Positions 1 to 6,713 of a stretch of DNA of 8,771 nucleotides are shown here, in pieces. How positions within the stretch are numbered: the stretch's first letter is position 1; the number at the start of each line of letters is the position of its first letter. A model generated the notes under the pieces. That model searched no databases. It saw only the letters and a program-made list of their open reading frames with translations, and was not told the origin of the DNA. This stretch comes from Thiobacillaceae bacterium (GTDB lineage Bacteria; Pseudomonadota; Gammaproteobacteria; Burkholderiales; Thiobacillaceae). Location: assembly GCA_012274165.1 (NCBI GenBank), contig JAAPAA010000313.1:1-8771 (forward strand). The letters are read 5' to 3'. Position numbers and translations under genes: made by a program.

Positions 1-1
1 C

Positions 2-505
2 GGCGTTTCAATCGGACATGGTGCTTTGCTGTTTACTCTGTTCAGTGACTATATCGGATCACCGCGAACATACTACGGATTCGACTCTTTCGAGGGTTTC
101 CCCGACCCCGTCGAAAAAGACGGGATCACGCCGATCAAGGGCAAGGGATTTTGGGCCAATCCTCCCGATACCGTGCTCAAGGTTCTGCGCGATGGCCGTC
201 TGGGCGAGGACGTCATTCGCGAGCGCATCCGGCTGGTCAAAGGATGGTTCGACCAGACCCTGCCCAGCTACGAGGGACGCATCGCCCTGCTGCATCTTGA
301 CTGCGATCTCTACGAATCCTACAAGCTCTCGCTGGAGACGCTTTATGACAAGGTTCAGCCAGGCGGCGTGATCATGTTCGACGAATATGGCGATACGCGC
401 TGGCCAGGCGCCACTAAAGCTATCGACGAGTTCTTCAGCAACAAGCCTGAAACGGTTCAGTCACACCCGAAATGCAACTGGAAATTTCACTTCGTTAAAC
501 AGTGA
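2..505 (+). CDS. TylF/MycF-like O-methyltransferase, 5' end missing
   Basis: The reading frame is open to the left edge of the window, so the 167 residues seen are the C-terminal part of a longer protein; the family is usually about 230-270 residues. It resembles the TylF/macrocin O-methyltransferases, which move a methyl group from S-adenosylmethionine to a sugar hydroxyl and need a divalent metal. Seen here are a partial SAM-binding strand (GVSIG at the edge), the family signature GFDSFEGF (residues 26-33 of the visible part), HLDCDLYES (98-106), then GGVIMFDEYGD (122-132). Asp100 and Asp127/Glu128 lie in the places of the metal-binding acids of the family. A glycosyltransferase follows after 78 bases on the same strand, which fits a role in O-methylating a sugar of a surface glycan. 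The substrate is unknown. Internal TTG or ATG codons near the edge should not be taken as the start. Confidence 0.85.
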   Translation, partial: GVSIGHGALLFTLFSDYIGSPRTYYGFDSFEGFPDPVEKDGITPIKGKGFWANPPDTVLKVLRDGRLGEDVIRERIRLVKGWFDQTLPSYEGRIALLHLDCDLYESYKLSLETLYDKVQPGGVIMFDEYGDTRWPGATKAIDEFFSNKPETVQSHPKCNWKFHFVKQ

Positions 506-583
506 GATCCTACTCAATGCCAAATAAGATGGGGCTTGCACTTACTGGCAAACCCGAATGCTGCGAAACCGACGCATGCCCCC
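506..583 (+). other. Short spacer between methyltransferase and GT4 gene
   Basis: These 78 bases contain no clear promoter or terminator. They hold a 24-codon frame from ATG 517 to TAA 591 that overlaps the GT4 start at 584 by eight bases. It has no strong ribosome binding site and resembles nothing known to me. It could be a chance frame or a short leader coupled to the GT4 start. The first is more likely. Confidence 0.3.
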
Positions 584-1681
584 ATGCATAAACCAAAAGT
601 CTGTTTTTTCACCGTTAGCTGTGGCGATTGGGGTGGCGCGAGCCGCGTGCTTTACACCAATCTGTGGCAGCTAGACACCACCAAACTTGACCCCATTCTG
701 ATATTGCCCTGCCGGGGCCCCATAGAGCCCGATCTTCATGCGCGTGGGTTGCGATACGAAGTGTGGTCACCCTTCACCGAGTTGGGTTCACCTGTCACCT
801 ATCTATGCGCTTTCTGGAAGGCATGGCACTTTTTCCGCCGAGAACGGGTGGATGTGATCCACGTCAACGGCTCGAATTTCTGGCGCCCGGCAGAACTACT
901 CGCCGCGAAATTCGCCGGCATTCCCATCCTCGCGCATTACCACGTCATCAACCACAGTCCTTCGCCGGCGATGCGCTGGTGCCGCGCTGCGATCGCGGTA
1001 TCGCACTACACTGCCGAACAGTCCGGCCCGCCAGGACTATCCAAGCCGGTGATCTACAACCCGGTCAATCTCGCGCGTTTCGATGCAGGCCACAGCCTGC
1101 GCGCCGAACTGGGTCTCATCGAATCCGACGTGGTGATCGTTTTCCTTGGGCAAGTCCGCGAAATCAAGGGCGTAGCCGATTTCATCGCTATGGCACGCGC
1201 CATCAATGCGCCACACGCTCATTTTCTGATTGCTGGTGAATGCCGCGACCCGCAAAAATACCCCGGCAGTTACAGCCCGGCCGACCTGCAGCGGCTAGCC
1301 GAAGGCGATACACGCATCCGCTACATTGGCTATCGAAAGGATGTGGAAAATGTCTATCACACGGCCGACATCATCGTTGTGCCCTCACGCTGGCAAGAAC
1401 CGCTCGGGCTCATCAACCTGGAAGCCGGCGCCTGCCGCAAGCCGGTCATCGCCACACGGGTAGGCGGCATCCCGGAAATCATCGAAGACGGGGTGAACGG
1501 TTATCTGGTCGACGCGGGCGATGTAGGCGCACTTGTCTCGCGCGTGTCGGAACTCATCGCTCAACCCGAGCTTCGCGCATGCATGGGCGAAGCCGGCCGC
1601 CAGCAGGTGGAAACCCGCTTCGCCGGCGTGGTGGTGCGAGAGTTCGAAAATCTGCTCGCGGTTTACGCAGGTGAGCGATAG
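584..1681 (+). CDS. Family GT4 glycosyltransferase
   Basis: A GT-B fold retaining glycosyltransferase of 365 residues, a normal length for GT4. It should transfer a sugar from a nucleotide-sugar donor to a growing glycan at the inner face of the cytoplasmic membrane. The N-terminal domain begins KVCFFTVSCGDWGGASRVL (residues 5-23) with the glycine-rich acceptor-side loop. The C-terminal domain has FLGQVREIKG (187-196), with the Arg and Lys that contact donor phosphates, and the E-x7-E motif at Glu272/Glu280 in EPLGLINLE, followed by RKPVIATRVGGIPEII. I chose the ATG at 584 because it puts the first beta strand at the usual distance. The frame is open back to the stop of the methyltransferase, and a TTG at 536 would add 16 residues of no recognisable character. 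Neither start has a convincing ribosome binding site. It is probably cotranscribed with the methyltransferase. Donor and acceptor cannot be told from the sequence. Confidence 0.9.
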   Translation: MHKPKVCFFTVSCGDWGGASRVLYTNLWQLDTTKLDPILILPCRGPIEPDLHARGLRYEVWSPFTELGSPVTYLCAFWKAWHFFRRERVDVIHVNGSNFWRPAELLAAKFAGIPILAHYHVINHSPSPAMRWCRAAIAVSHYTAEQSGPPGLSKPVIYNPVNLARFDAGHSLRAELGLIESDVVIVFLGQVREIKGVADFIAMARAINAPHAHFLIAGECRDPQKYPGSYSPADLQRLAEGDTRIRYIGYRKDVENVYHTADIIVVPSRWQEPLGLINLEAGACRKPVIATRVGGIPEIIEDGVNGYLVDAGDVGALVSRVSELIAQPELRACMGEAGRQQVETRFAGVVVREFENLLAVYAGER

Positions 1682-1684
1682 GGC

Positions 1685-2506
1685 TCAATGCGCAGGCTCG
1701 GCCGCCGGCGTCGGGCAAAATCGGCAATAGGGATTGCCTGGCATACCGATTTCCGTCTGGACCGGCTCCGGCTCAGGCATGGTCACTGGCTGTGCCTGAG
1801 GCCCGGTTGCCGCGTTGGAACCAGCGGTAACCGGATCGGCTTTGGAGTTCACTTCTTTTCTCGATGTTCCATCCTGTTCGGCCGACTGGAAGGGTTCCGG
1901 AAAAGGTTTCTTGCCGCCAAGTTCCAGATAGTGCCGCTGCATGGCTTTGGAATCTGGATTGTGGCGCAGGCCTTCGGTCACGGTTTCCAGTGCTTTGCTA
2001 CGGTTTTTCATCTTATCGTACAGCTCCGCCAACGCAATGTAGGCACCCACCTGCTTGGCATCCAGTTCGATCGCCTTGAGCAAGCTGCTCACCGCTTCGC
2101 CATTTCGTTTCATCATCGACAAAGCGATACCTCGGTTCATCATGATTTCCGCGTGCAGGTAAAACTCCGGTTTGCCCGACATAGCCGACAGCACATAGTC
2201 GAAGTTCCGCATGGCAGCACCCAATGTGCCCATGTTGTTATCTCTGGACGAGAAGGTGCTGCGTGCCCGATTCACAAAATTGAGTCCAAAGCAGTAGTGG
2301 TGAATGTGGGTCCACACCAATCCCATGGTTGAACTCCATACTTTCGCTTGTTCCGGATTCCTCCCCTCAGCCTCATCATATTTGGCGGCGCAGTAGGGCG
2401 GAAGTGCTGCCATTTCGGCATTGCTGGGCCACCCTTCGGCCTGCGCTAATTGGGTCGTCATGAGCGCAGCGCCCAGAACCAACATGTTCTTATTGAAGTT
2501 CCACAT
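1685..2506 (-). CDS. Secreted TPR protein with CxxC tail
   Basis: A 273-residue protein with a clear signal peptide: MWNFNKN, a hydrophobic stretch at 8-21, and an AQA cleavage site before Glu24. The mature part starts with a segment holding LPPYC (Cys39) and THIHHYCFGLNF (Cys72), then two canonical TPR units at about 118-151 and 152-185 with perhaps a degenerate one before them. A Pro/Glu-rich low-complexity linker (about 200-250) leads to the tail GNPYCRFCP (Cys261, Cys264), a CxxC. TPRs bind proteins; secreted TPR proteins often serve in polysaccharide secretion complexes, and that role is inferred here. It is the last gene of the operon. The start at 2506 has a good AAAGGA site and gives a compact signal peptide. 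An ATG at 2548 overlaps the upstream stop as TGATG and has a weaker AAGG; it would add a basic 14-residue extension. The region looks more AT-rich than the genes to its right. I recall similar cysteine-bearing TPR proteins in betaproteobacteria but cannot name a function. Confidence 0.8.
   Translation of the reverse strand: MWNFNKNMLVLGAALMTTQLAQAEGWPSNAEMAALPPYCAAKYDEAEGRNPEQAKVWSSTMGLVWTHIHHYCFGLNFVNRARSTFSSRDNNMGTLGAAMRNFDYVLSAMSGKPEFYLHAEIMMNRGIALSMMKRNGEAVSSLLKAIELDAKQVGAYIALAELYDKMKNRSKALETVTEGLRHNPDSKAMQRHYLELGGKKPFPEPFQSAEQDGTSRKEVNSKADPVTAGSNAATGPQAQPVTMPEPEPVQTEIGMPGNPYCRFCPTPAAEPAH
1723..1738. repeat. 16-base inverted repeat near the convergent gene ends
   Basis: GGCAAT and ATTGCC form a perfect 6-base stem around a 4-base loop. 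It lies 41 bases past the stop of the + strand GT4 gene and inside the last codons of the - strand TPR gene, where it encodes Gly-Asn-Pro-Tyr-Cys. No T-run follows on the + strand, so a standard intrinsic terminator is not supported. It may still slow or end read-through from the left, or be a by-product of the codons used. Confidence 0.4.
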
Positions 2507-2514
2507 TGCCAATT

Positions 2515-2520
2515 TCCTTT
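2515..2520 (-). promoter_or_regulatory. Ribosome binding site supporting the TPR gene start at 2506
   Basis: On the - strand AAAGGA lies 8 bases before the ATG at 2506. It is the better of two candidate sites: the competing ATG at 2548 has only AAGG, 7 bases upstream. It favours the start that gives a compact signal peptide. Confidence 0.5.
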
Positions 2521-2547
2521 TACCCTTCATTTGATGAGTTTTTAGCA

Positions 2548-3417
2548 TCACGTTGCCTTGATTTCACGGATCGCCAGCCAGTCAAACACGGTGTTCAACC
2601 CGCGCCATTCAAGCCTGAGCGCGTCCGGATAACGCGGGTACAGATCACGTATTTGCTGTGGCAGAGATTCAAAACCGGCAGGCTGGATGGCTCGCCCGAG
2701 CATTTTGTTCTGATAACCGCGCACACTGTAGCGCACGCGCCGCCGGTAATATTTTTTCCATTCACGCGGTAGCCAGGGCGACACTGAATCGAACTCGAAT
2801 CCGGCGTCCCGCGCCACCACGACCTTGCTGTTATCCCAGCGCGTGTCTCCGCGCAAATCCCATTTCAGCATCGCCCCCATCAACGCATCTTCGCCGATGG
2901 TGCCGATGGGCATGTGGACCGCCTGCGCGCGGATACGTTCCACGAAGGCGCCACGCAGCCCATACAAATTGCCGGCCACGCCATTGTCTTTCAGCATATC
3001 GCGCTGAAATGCTGCGACGCCGCGTCCGCTTTTTGGCAATGCTGACACACCGTTAGCAGATGGATGCTGCGTCAGCACCTGTGCCATTACGTCGAGTGCG
3101 CCCCGGGTCGCACGCACGTCGCCGTCAATGAAAAAACAATGCGATGCCACGCGCGGCGCGACTTCGTGCACAAACACATTCCACGCGTTGGCCTTGTCGC
3201 CCAAAGCAATCGAATGCAACTGCACATTGGGGTGGCGGGCAGCATATTCGCACACCAGTGCTTCGGTGCGATCGGTGCAGGCATTGGCCAGCACATGGCA
3301 TTCGATTGGATGATGGGCGGCGGCCTGCAAACTATCGAGGCAGGCGATGATATTGCGCGCCTCGTTGTGGGCAAAAACAGCGACCGGCCAGGGGAGCAAG
3401 GGTTCAGTCATGGGCAT
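2548..3417 (-). CDS. Family GT2-like glycosyltransferase
   Basis: A 289-residue GT-A fold enzyme with no membrane segment, expected at the cytoplasmic side. The nucleotide-binding start is PVAVFAHNEARNI (residues 11-23), with ANACTDRT (44-51) in the place of the usual DDGSTD loop. The metal-binding DxD is DGD (98-100) within FFIDGDVRA. GED (175-177) is the likely catalytic-base region, and an Arg-rich YYRRRVRYSVRG segment (223-234) sits where many GT2 enzymes have a QxxRW-type motif. The ANACTDRT and DGD variants set it apart from the typical sugar-adding GT2 earlier in the operon. The ATG at 3417 shares one base with the stop of the GT4 gene upstream (TGATG), which points to translational coupling. 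A TTG at 3420 and an ATG at 3411 are alternatives. Its stop in turn meets the alternative start of the TPR gene. The donor sugar is unknown. Confidence 0.85.
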   Translation of the reverse strand: MPMTEPLLPWPVAVFAHNEARNIIACLDSLQAAAHHPIECHVLANACTDRTEALVCEYAARHPNVQLHSIALGDKANAWNVFVHEVAPRVASHCFFIDGDVRATRGALDVMAQVLTQHPSANGVSALPKSGRGVAAFQRDMLKDNGVAGNLYGLRGAFVERIRAQAVHMPIGTIGEDALMGAMLKWDLRGDTRWDNSKVVVARDAGFEFDSVSPWLPREWKKYYRRRVRYSVRGYQNKMLGRAIQPAGFESLPQQIRDLYPRYPDALRLEWRGLNTVFDWLAIREIKAT

Positions 3418-4574
3418 CAATCAGGGTCCATTTTGCTCAGCTTCAATTGCCGAGTTTTTTCCGCCACCCGTTCCCAGGAAAATTCGCGTTGCACCCGTTG
3501 CAAGGCATGCAGCCCCCATTCGCGGGTCCGTTCAGGCTGGGTCAGGAAATCGCGCAAACCCGCAGCCACCGCTTCAACCCGGTTGCCGTCCACCCGCAAG
3601 CCGGTCTGCTGATGCAGAACGGCCGACCCGGTGCCCCCGGCCTCGCCGGCGAGGCTGGGTTTGCCACAAGCCGCGGCCTCAATGAATACCATGCCGAAGC
3701 CCTCATTATCACCATTGATGTCGCGATTGGGCATGGCAAACAGGTCGCACGCGTTCAGCCAGCGCGGCAGATCGGCCTCGCCGACTGCGCCGATTCGATA
3801 GACGATGCCGTGCACATGATGCTCGGCAATCAGCTGGTCCAGATAGTCTGCATCCTCGCCGATTCCGGCAATCACGTAGCGCAACAGCATGCCTTCGGCG
3901 CGCAATTGCGCCACCGCGCGAATCATCTGATCGAAGCCCTTGCGGCGCGACAAGCGGCCCACCGAGAAGACCAGTTTTTCGTCGGGGTGAATGTCCAGGC
4001 TCTCGCGCAGGCCGTTCACCTCCAGCCCCGGCCTGAACACCGCCACATCGACCCCTGGATAGATGATCGTGATGCGCGCGCGGTCTATCCCCATTGCGAG
4101 CAGGGTGTCGCGCGTGTGTTCGCTGTTGGCGACGACCCGATCGGCATGACGCAGGGCGAAACGCATGGTTCGGTATTTGCCGCCGCGCCCCCAGGTGGTG
4201 AGCTCTTCGCCGTGGGCGTAGATCACCAGCGGGCACAACGTCAGCCGCGCCACCACCCATGCAACCAGCCCTTCGGGCAGCGCGCGAAACGCATGGACGG
4301 CATCGAACCGATGGGTGAGCGCGAGGCCCAGCGACCGGAAAAAGAAACGCGCATACATCGCCAGTGATTCGGGGCGCAGCCAGGCCACGCGCTTGAGACT
4401 GAGGCGGTGAATCGCGTTGGGGTGCGCGGCATCGACCGTCGCCGCGCCCGCCACGTCGGCGGTGACGATATGGATGGCCTTGCCGCCGAGGCGCTTGTAC
4501 ACCTCGGCGGCCCACACCGCGGTGCCGCCCTTGGTCGGCAAAAACAACTCGGTCAACACCAGCAGGCGATTCAC
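3417..4574 (-). CDS. Family GT4 glycosyltransferase, PimB-like
   Basis: A 385-residue GT-B enzyme of the GT4 family. Visible motifs are FLPTKGGTAVW (11-21) with the Gly-Gly acceptor loop, IYAHGEEL (118-125), the hinge-region VVANSEHTRD (147-156), YPGVDVAVF (172-180), and the donor-binding GRLSRRKGFD (206-215). E-x7-E is Glu291/Glu299 in NEGFGMVFIEAAACGKP, followed by a glycine-rich GEAGGTGSAV (310-319). The PGVD and EGFGMVFIEA style recalls the mannosyltransferases of the PimB/WbaZ-like group, but that does not prove mannose. It is cytoplasmic or peripheral to the membrane. It starts 4 bases after the GT2 gene stop, with GAGGA about a dozen bases upstream, and its own stop overlaps the next start. 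It is the fourth gene of the operon. Confidence 0.92.
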   Translation of the reverse strand: MNRLLVLTELFLPTKGGTAVWAAEVYKRLGGKAIHIVTADVAGAATVDAAHPNAIHRLSLKRVAWLRPESLAMYARFFFRSLGLALTHRFDAVHAFRALPEGLVAWVVARLTLCPLVIYAHGEELTTWGRGGKYRTMRFALRHADRVVANSEHTRDTLLAMGIDRARITIIYPGVDVAVFRPGLEVNGLRESLDIHPDEKLVFSVGRLSRRKGFDQMIRAVAQLRAEGMLLRYVIAGIGEDADYLDQLIAEHHVHGIVYRIGAVGEADLPRWLNACDLFAMPNRDINGDNEGFGMVFIEAAACGKPSLAGEAGGTGSAVLHQQTGLRVDGNRVEAVAAGLRDFLTQPERTREWGLHALQRVQREFSWERVAEKTRQLKLSKMDPD

Positions 4575-4578
4575 TCTT

Positions 4579-5523
4579 TCATCCTCTCAGCATCGACAAC
4601 ACGTGACGCAGGCTTTTCCAGCTAGGACACGCGGTCAACAAGGGCAGCACCGCCTGGATCGCCGCGCCGCGCTGACCGCTCTTGGTCAGGGCACACCCCA
4701 GGTTATAGCGCGCGCTTTGCATGCGGACGGCTACGCCTTGCCGAACCGGCAGCGGAAAATGGATTGCCAGCCGCATGAGATCGCCCAGCGTGCGCACATT
4801 TTCGCGTTGCGCCGCCACCGGGTCGCGACGCGTGGCGCTGCCGTCGTGGATTGCATACACGCCGAGGCTTTGACACACTACCCCGATGCGACGGCTTTGC
4901 GCCACCAGCCGGGTCAGGAAATGCACGTCCTCGCACACCTTGAATCCGGTCGGGTAGCCGCCGAGCGCGATGAAACGCGCACGCGGAACAGACAGCGTAT
5001 GGGTATCACCAAAGTGGTCGGCGACGAAGGCCGCGATCTCGGCCGGGGTGTCCATCACCACCCGCGCCGCCGGGGTTGGGTTGGCCACCTTTGATTTGAA
5101 CAGCATCGCGCGCCCGGACGCGTGTTGCGCCATCGACGTGCCAAGCAGCACATTTGCCGCATCGCGATACTCATAATCGCCGGTCAAAAAATCCAGCCGG
5201 CCGTCTTCGGCGATCCACTCGGCGTGCAGCCTGATGCGATCCGGCGCATACCAGTCGTCCGCGTCGAGAAACGCCAGCCAGTCGCCAGTGGCTGCTGCCG
5301 CACCGGCATTGCGTGCCACCGACACGCCGCTGTTGGATTGCTGGATCAGTCGCACCGTCCCGCCAAACTGGCGCGCGACCTCGGCAGTGGCGTCGGCCGA
5401 GCCGTCGTCCACCACGATGATTTCGTGCGCCGGCCAGCTTTGCGCACGCACCGATTCGATCGCACGCGTCAGGGTGGCCGCGCTGTTGTAGGCGGGAATG
5501 ACCACCGAAAAGCGCGGATTCAT
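4579..5523 (-). CDS. Family GT2 glycosyltransferase with TPR-like C-terminus
   Basis: A 314-residue protein with a textbook GT2 GT-A domain: FSVVIPAYNSAATL (5-18), EIIVVDDGSADAT (34-46), NSGVSVARNAG (64-74) and the metal-binding DADD (87-90) in WLAFLDADDW. An acidic pair, Glu198/Asp199 in GFKVCEDVHF, lies where the catalytic base is expected. The last 60 or so residues hold a single helix-turn-helix unit that reads like one TPR (ARYNLGCALTKSGQRGAA), unusual but not rare in this family. The frame stays open upstream to 5718, but the true start is the ATG at 5523: it has a strong GGGAGGG site 5 bases before it and overlaps the upstream stop as ATGA. The product should add one sugar to the lipid-linked glycan in the cytoplasm. 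Specificity is unknown. Confidence 0.92.
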   Translation of the reverse strand: MNPRFSVVIPAYNSAATLTRAIESVRAQSWPAHEIIVVDDGSADATAEVARQFGGTVRLIQQSNSGVSVARNAGAAAATGDWLAFLDADDWYAPDRIRLHAEWIAEDGRLDFLTGDYEYRDAANVLLGTSMAQHASGRAMLFKSKVANPTPAARVVMDTPAEIAAFVADHFGDTHTLSVPRARFIALGGYPTGFKVCEDVHFLTRLVAQSRRIGVVCQSLGVYAIHDGSATRRDPVAAQRENVRTLGDLMRLAIHFPLPVRQGVAVRMQSARYNLGCALTKSGQRGAAIQAVLPLLTACPSWKSLRHVLSMLRG

Positions 5524-6713
5524 GTCGTCCCTCCCAGCAGGCGCAAAGGCAGCATCAAACCCGTGAGCTGCGCGATGCGGCGAAAGCGCGGGATCTCGTC
5601 GAGCCGCGCACGCCAGGCGCGCAGGCGCGGCCGCAGCCGGGTTTCCACCGAGTCCGCATCGTGGGCGTGCAGCGCATGCGCCAGTTCCAAAGGGGTGATG
5701 AAGCGCAGGCCGGGGCACACAGCCAGCGCCTGGTGCAACGCGGTTTCCAGCGCGGCAAAACTCCGCTCGGGCGCGCGCAGGAAATTAAAGCGGTGGGTTT
5801 CGACCAGACACGCGCGCCCCTGCCGGGTGCGTTGCTGCAAGCCATCAACCACGCGCGGCACGTCGTGTCCCAGCGCCGGTTCGAAATACACATCGCGCAC
5901 CAGATAGGTTTGCCCTGTGAGTGAACGCTCAGCTGTCAGCATCGTGGCATCGACGCAAGCGGGTTGGCCGTTGGCGTTGCGGCAGGTCGCGCGGCGGCCC
6001 GGCGTGATGATGACGTCAACCCCTGCCTCGCGCCACGCGGCTTCAACTACATCGTTCCAGACAAAGGTGGTGGCGACAGCAACCTGCGGCACGCTGCCAA
6101 AAACGGCTTGATACGCGCTCGCTTCGTCAGCAACCGCGCGCTGGATCGCATCAGTCGACAAGGTGCGCGACGGCAAGCTGGCCGCATCGACCCAGCGGCT
6201 CTGCAAATGCGAGGGCAAGTCTTCGCTGGCGGCAGGATCGGCTGCACCGAGCCACGCGCGCACCGCGCCATCCATTTGTGCAGCAGCCATCACCGCCGCC
6301 GGCCAGTAGTGGCACTGGCCATGCAGTTGCGGTGCAAATACGCCTGCCTCAATGCCGTCCTGCATCGCGGCGCGCACGCCCTCGAAGCGCGTATCGGCCA
6401 GCGTCAAGGCGTGATATTCAGCGCAACCGGTAGCCGCCATGCGCGCGCCGTCGGGCACCTCCAGCACCACGCCCAGCGTCATCACGGCGGGGCGGCCATG
6501 CGAATCGCGCACGCCTTGCAACAGGGCAGACAAACGAAGCAGCGCAGCGGCCTGCGCCAGTGGCCCCGCTCCCCAATCGTCACTCTCGATGATGAGCAGC
6601 GGACACCTCAGCACCGGTTCGCGCCAGCGCGCCGCCAGCGGCACGGCGAACGCCAGCAGCACGCCGCCCCACAGCAACAGCCACAGCGCGAACACAAGTG
6701 CCAGTACGCTCAT
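5520..6713 (-). CDS. Membrane-anchored NodB-like polysaccharide deacetylase-like protein
   Basis: A 397-residue protein with one N-terminal membrane segment (about residues 3-28) followed by Arg-rich AARWRE. Then comes LLIIESDDWGAG (39-50) and, some 85 residues later, QLHGQCHYW (129-137). In NodB-type carbohydrate esterases an Asp-Asp pair and an HxxxH motif hold the catalytic metal. Here Asp45/Asp46 and His131/His135 can fill those roles, though the usual Ser/Thr after the first His is Gly. VATTFVWND (213-221), a GVDVIITPGRR strand (231-241) and ETHRFNF (305-311) resemble later barrel strands, His307 being a candidate catalytic His. The ESDDWG plus HGxxH pattern matches a divergent group of deacetylase-like proteins that I recall from glycan clusters; the substrate is unproven. 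Likely role: removing acetyl groups from a hexosamine in the glycan. With the signal-anchor at the N-terminus, a periplasmic domain is possible, but the basic residues after the segment leave the topology open. It overlaps both neighbours by ATGA. Confidence 0.75.
   Translation of the reverse strand: MSVLALVFALWLLLWGGVLLAFAVPLAARWREPVLRCPLLIIESDDWGAGPLAQAAALLRLSALLQGVRDSHGRPAVMTLGVVLEVPDGARMAATGCAEYHALTLADTRFEGVRAAMQDGIEAGVFAPQLHGQCHYWPAAVMAAAQMDGAVRAWLGAADPAASEDLPSHLQSRWVDAASLPSRTLSTDAIQRAVADEASAYQAVFGSVPQVAVATTFVWNDVVEAAWREAGVDVIITPGRRATCRNANGQPACVDATMLTAERSLTGQTYLVRDVYFEPALGHDVPRVVDGLQQRTRQGRACLVETHRFNFLRAPERSFAALETALHQALAVCPGLRFITPLELAHALHAHDADSVETRLRPRLRAWRARLDEIPRFRRIAQLTGLMLPLRLLGGTT
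5529..5535 (-). promoter_or_regulatory. Strong ribosome binding site for the GT2 gene
   Basis: GGGAGGG on the - strand ends 5 bases before the ATG at 5523 and lies inside the last codons of the upstream gene. It settles the start of the GT2 gene against the longer open frame, and with the ATGA overlap it points to coupled translation. Confidence 0.75.

Noticed and set aside
1688..2332. 214-codon open frame on the + strand downstream of the GT4 gene
   Set aside because: It is antisense to the TPR gene, which has a signal peptide and clear TPR repeats. The + frame has no ribosome binding site or known motif.
3447..4367. 306-codon open frame on the + strand
   Set aside because: It is antisense to the GT4 gene with intact GT4 motifs. 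Its His/Gln/Ala-rich translation is typical of a shadow frame.
5524..5718. N-terminal extension of the GT2 frame beyond 5523
   Set aside because: The extension overlaps the NodB-like gene in another frame, reads as an Arg/Ala/Pro-rich shadow, and the GT2 fold begins right after the ATG at 5523, which has a strong ribosome binding site.
5122..5907. 261-codon open frame on the + strand
   Set aside because: It crosses two convincing - strand genes and their ATGA joint, and encodes no recognisable motif.
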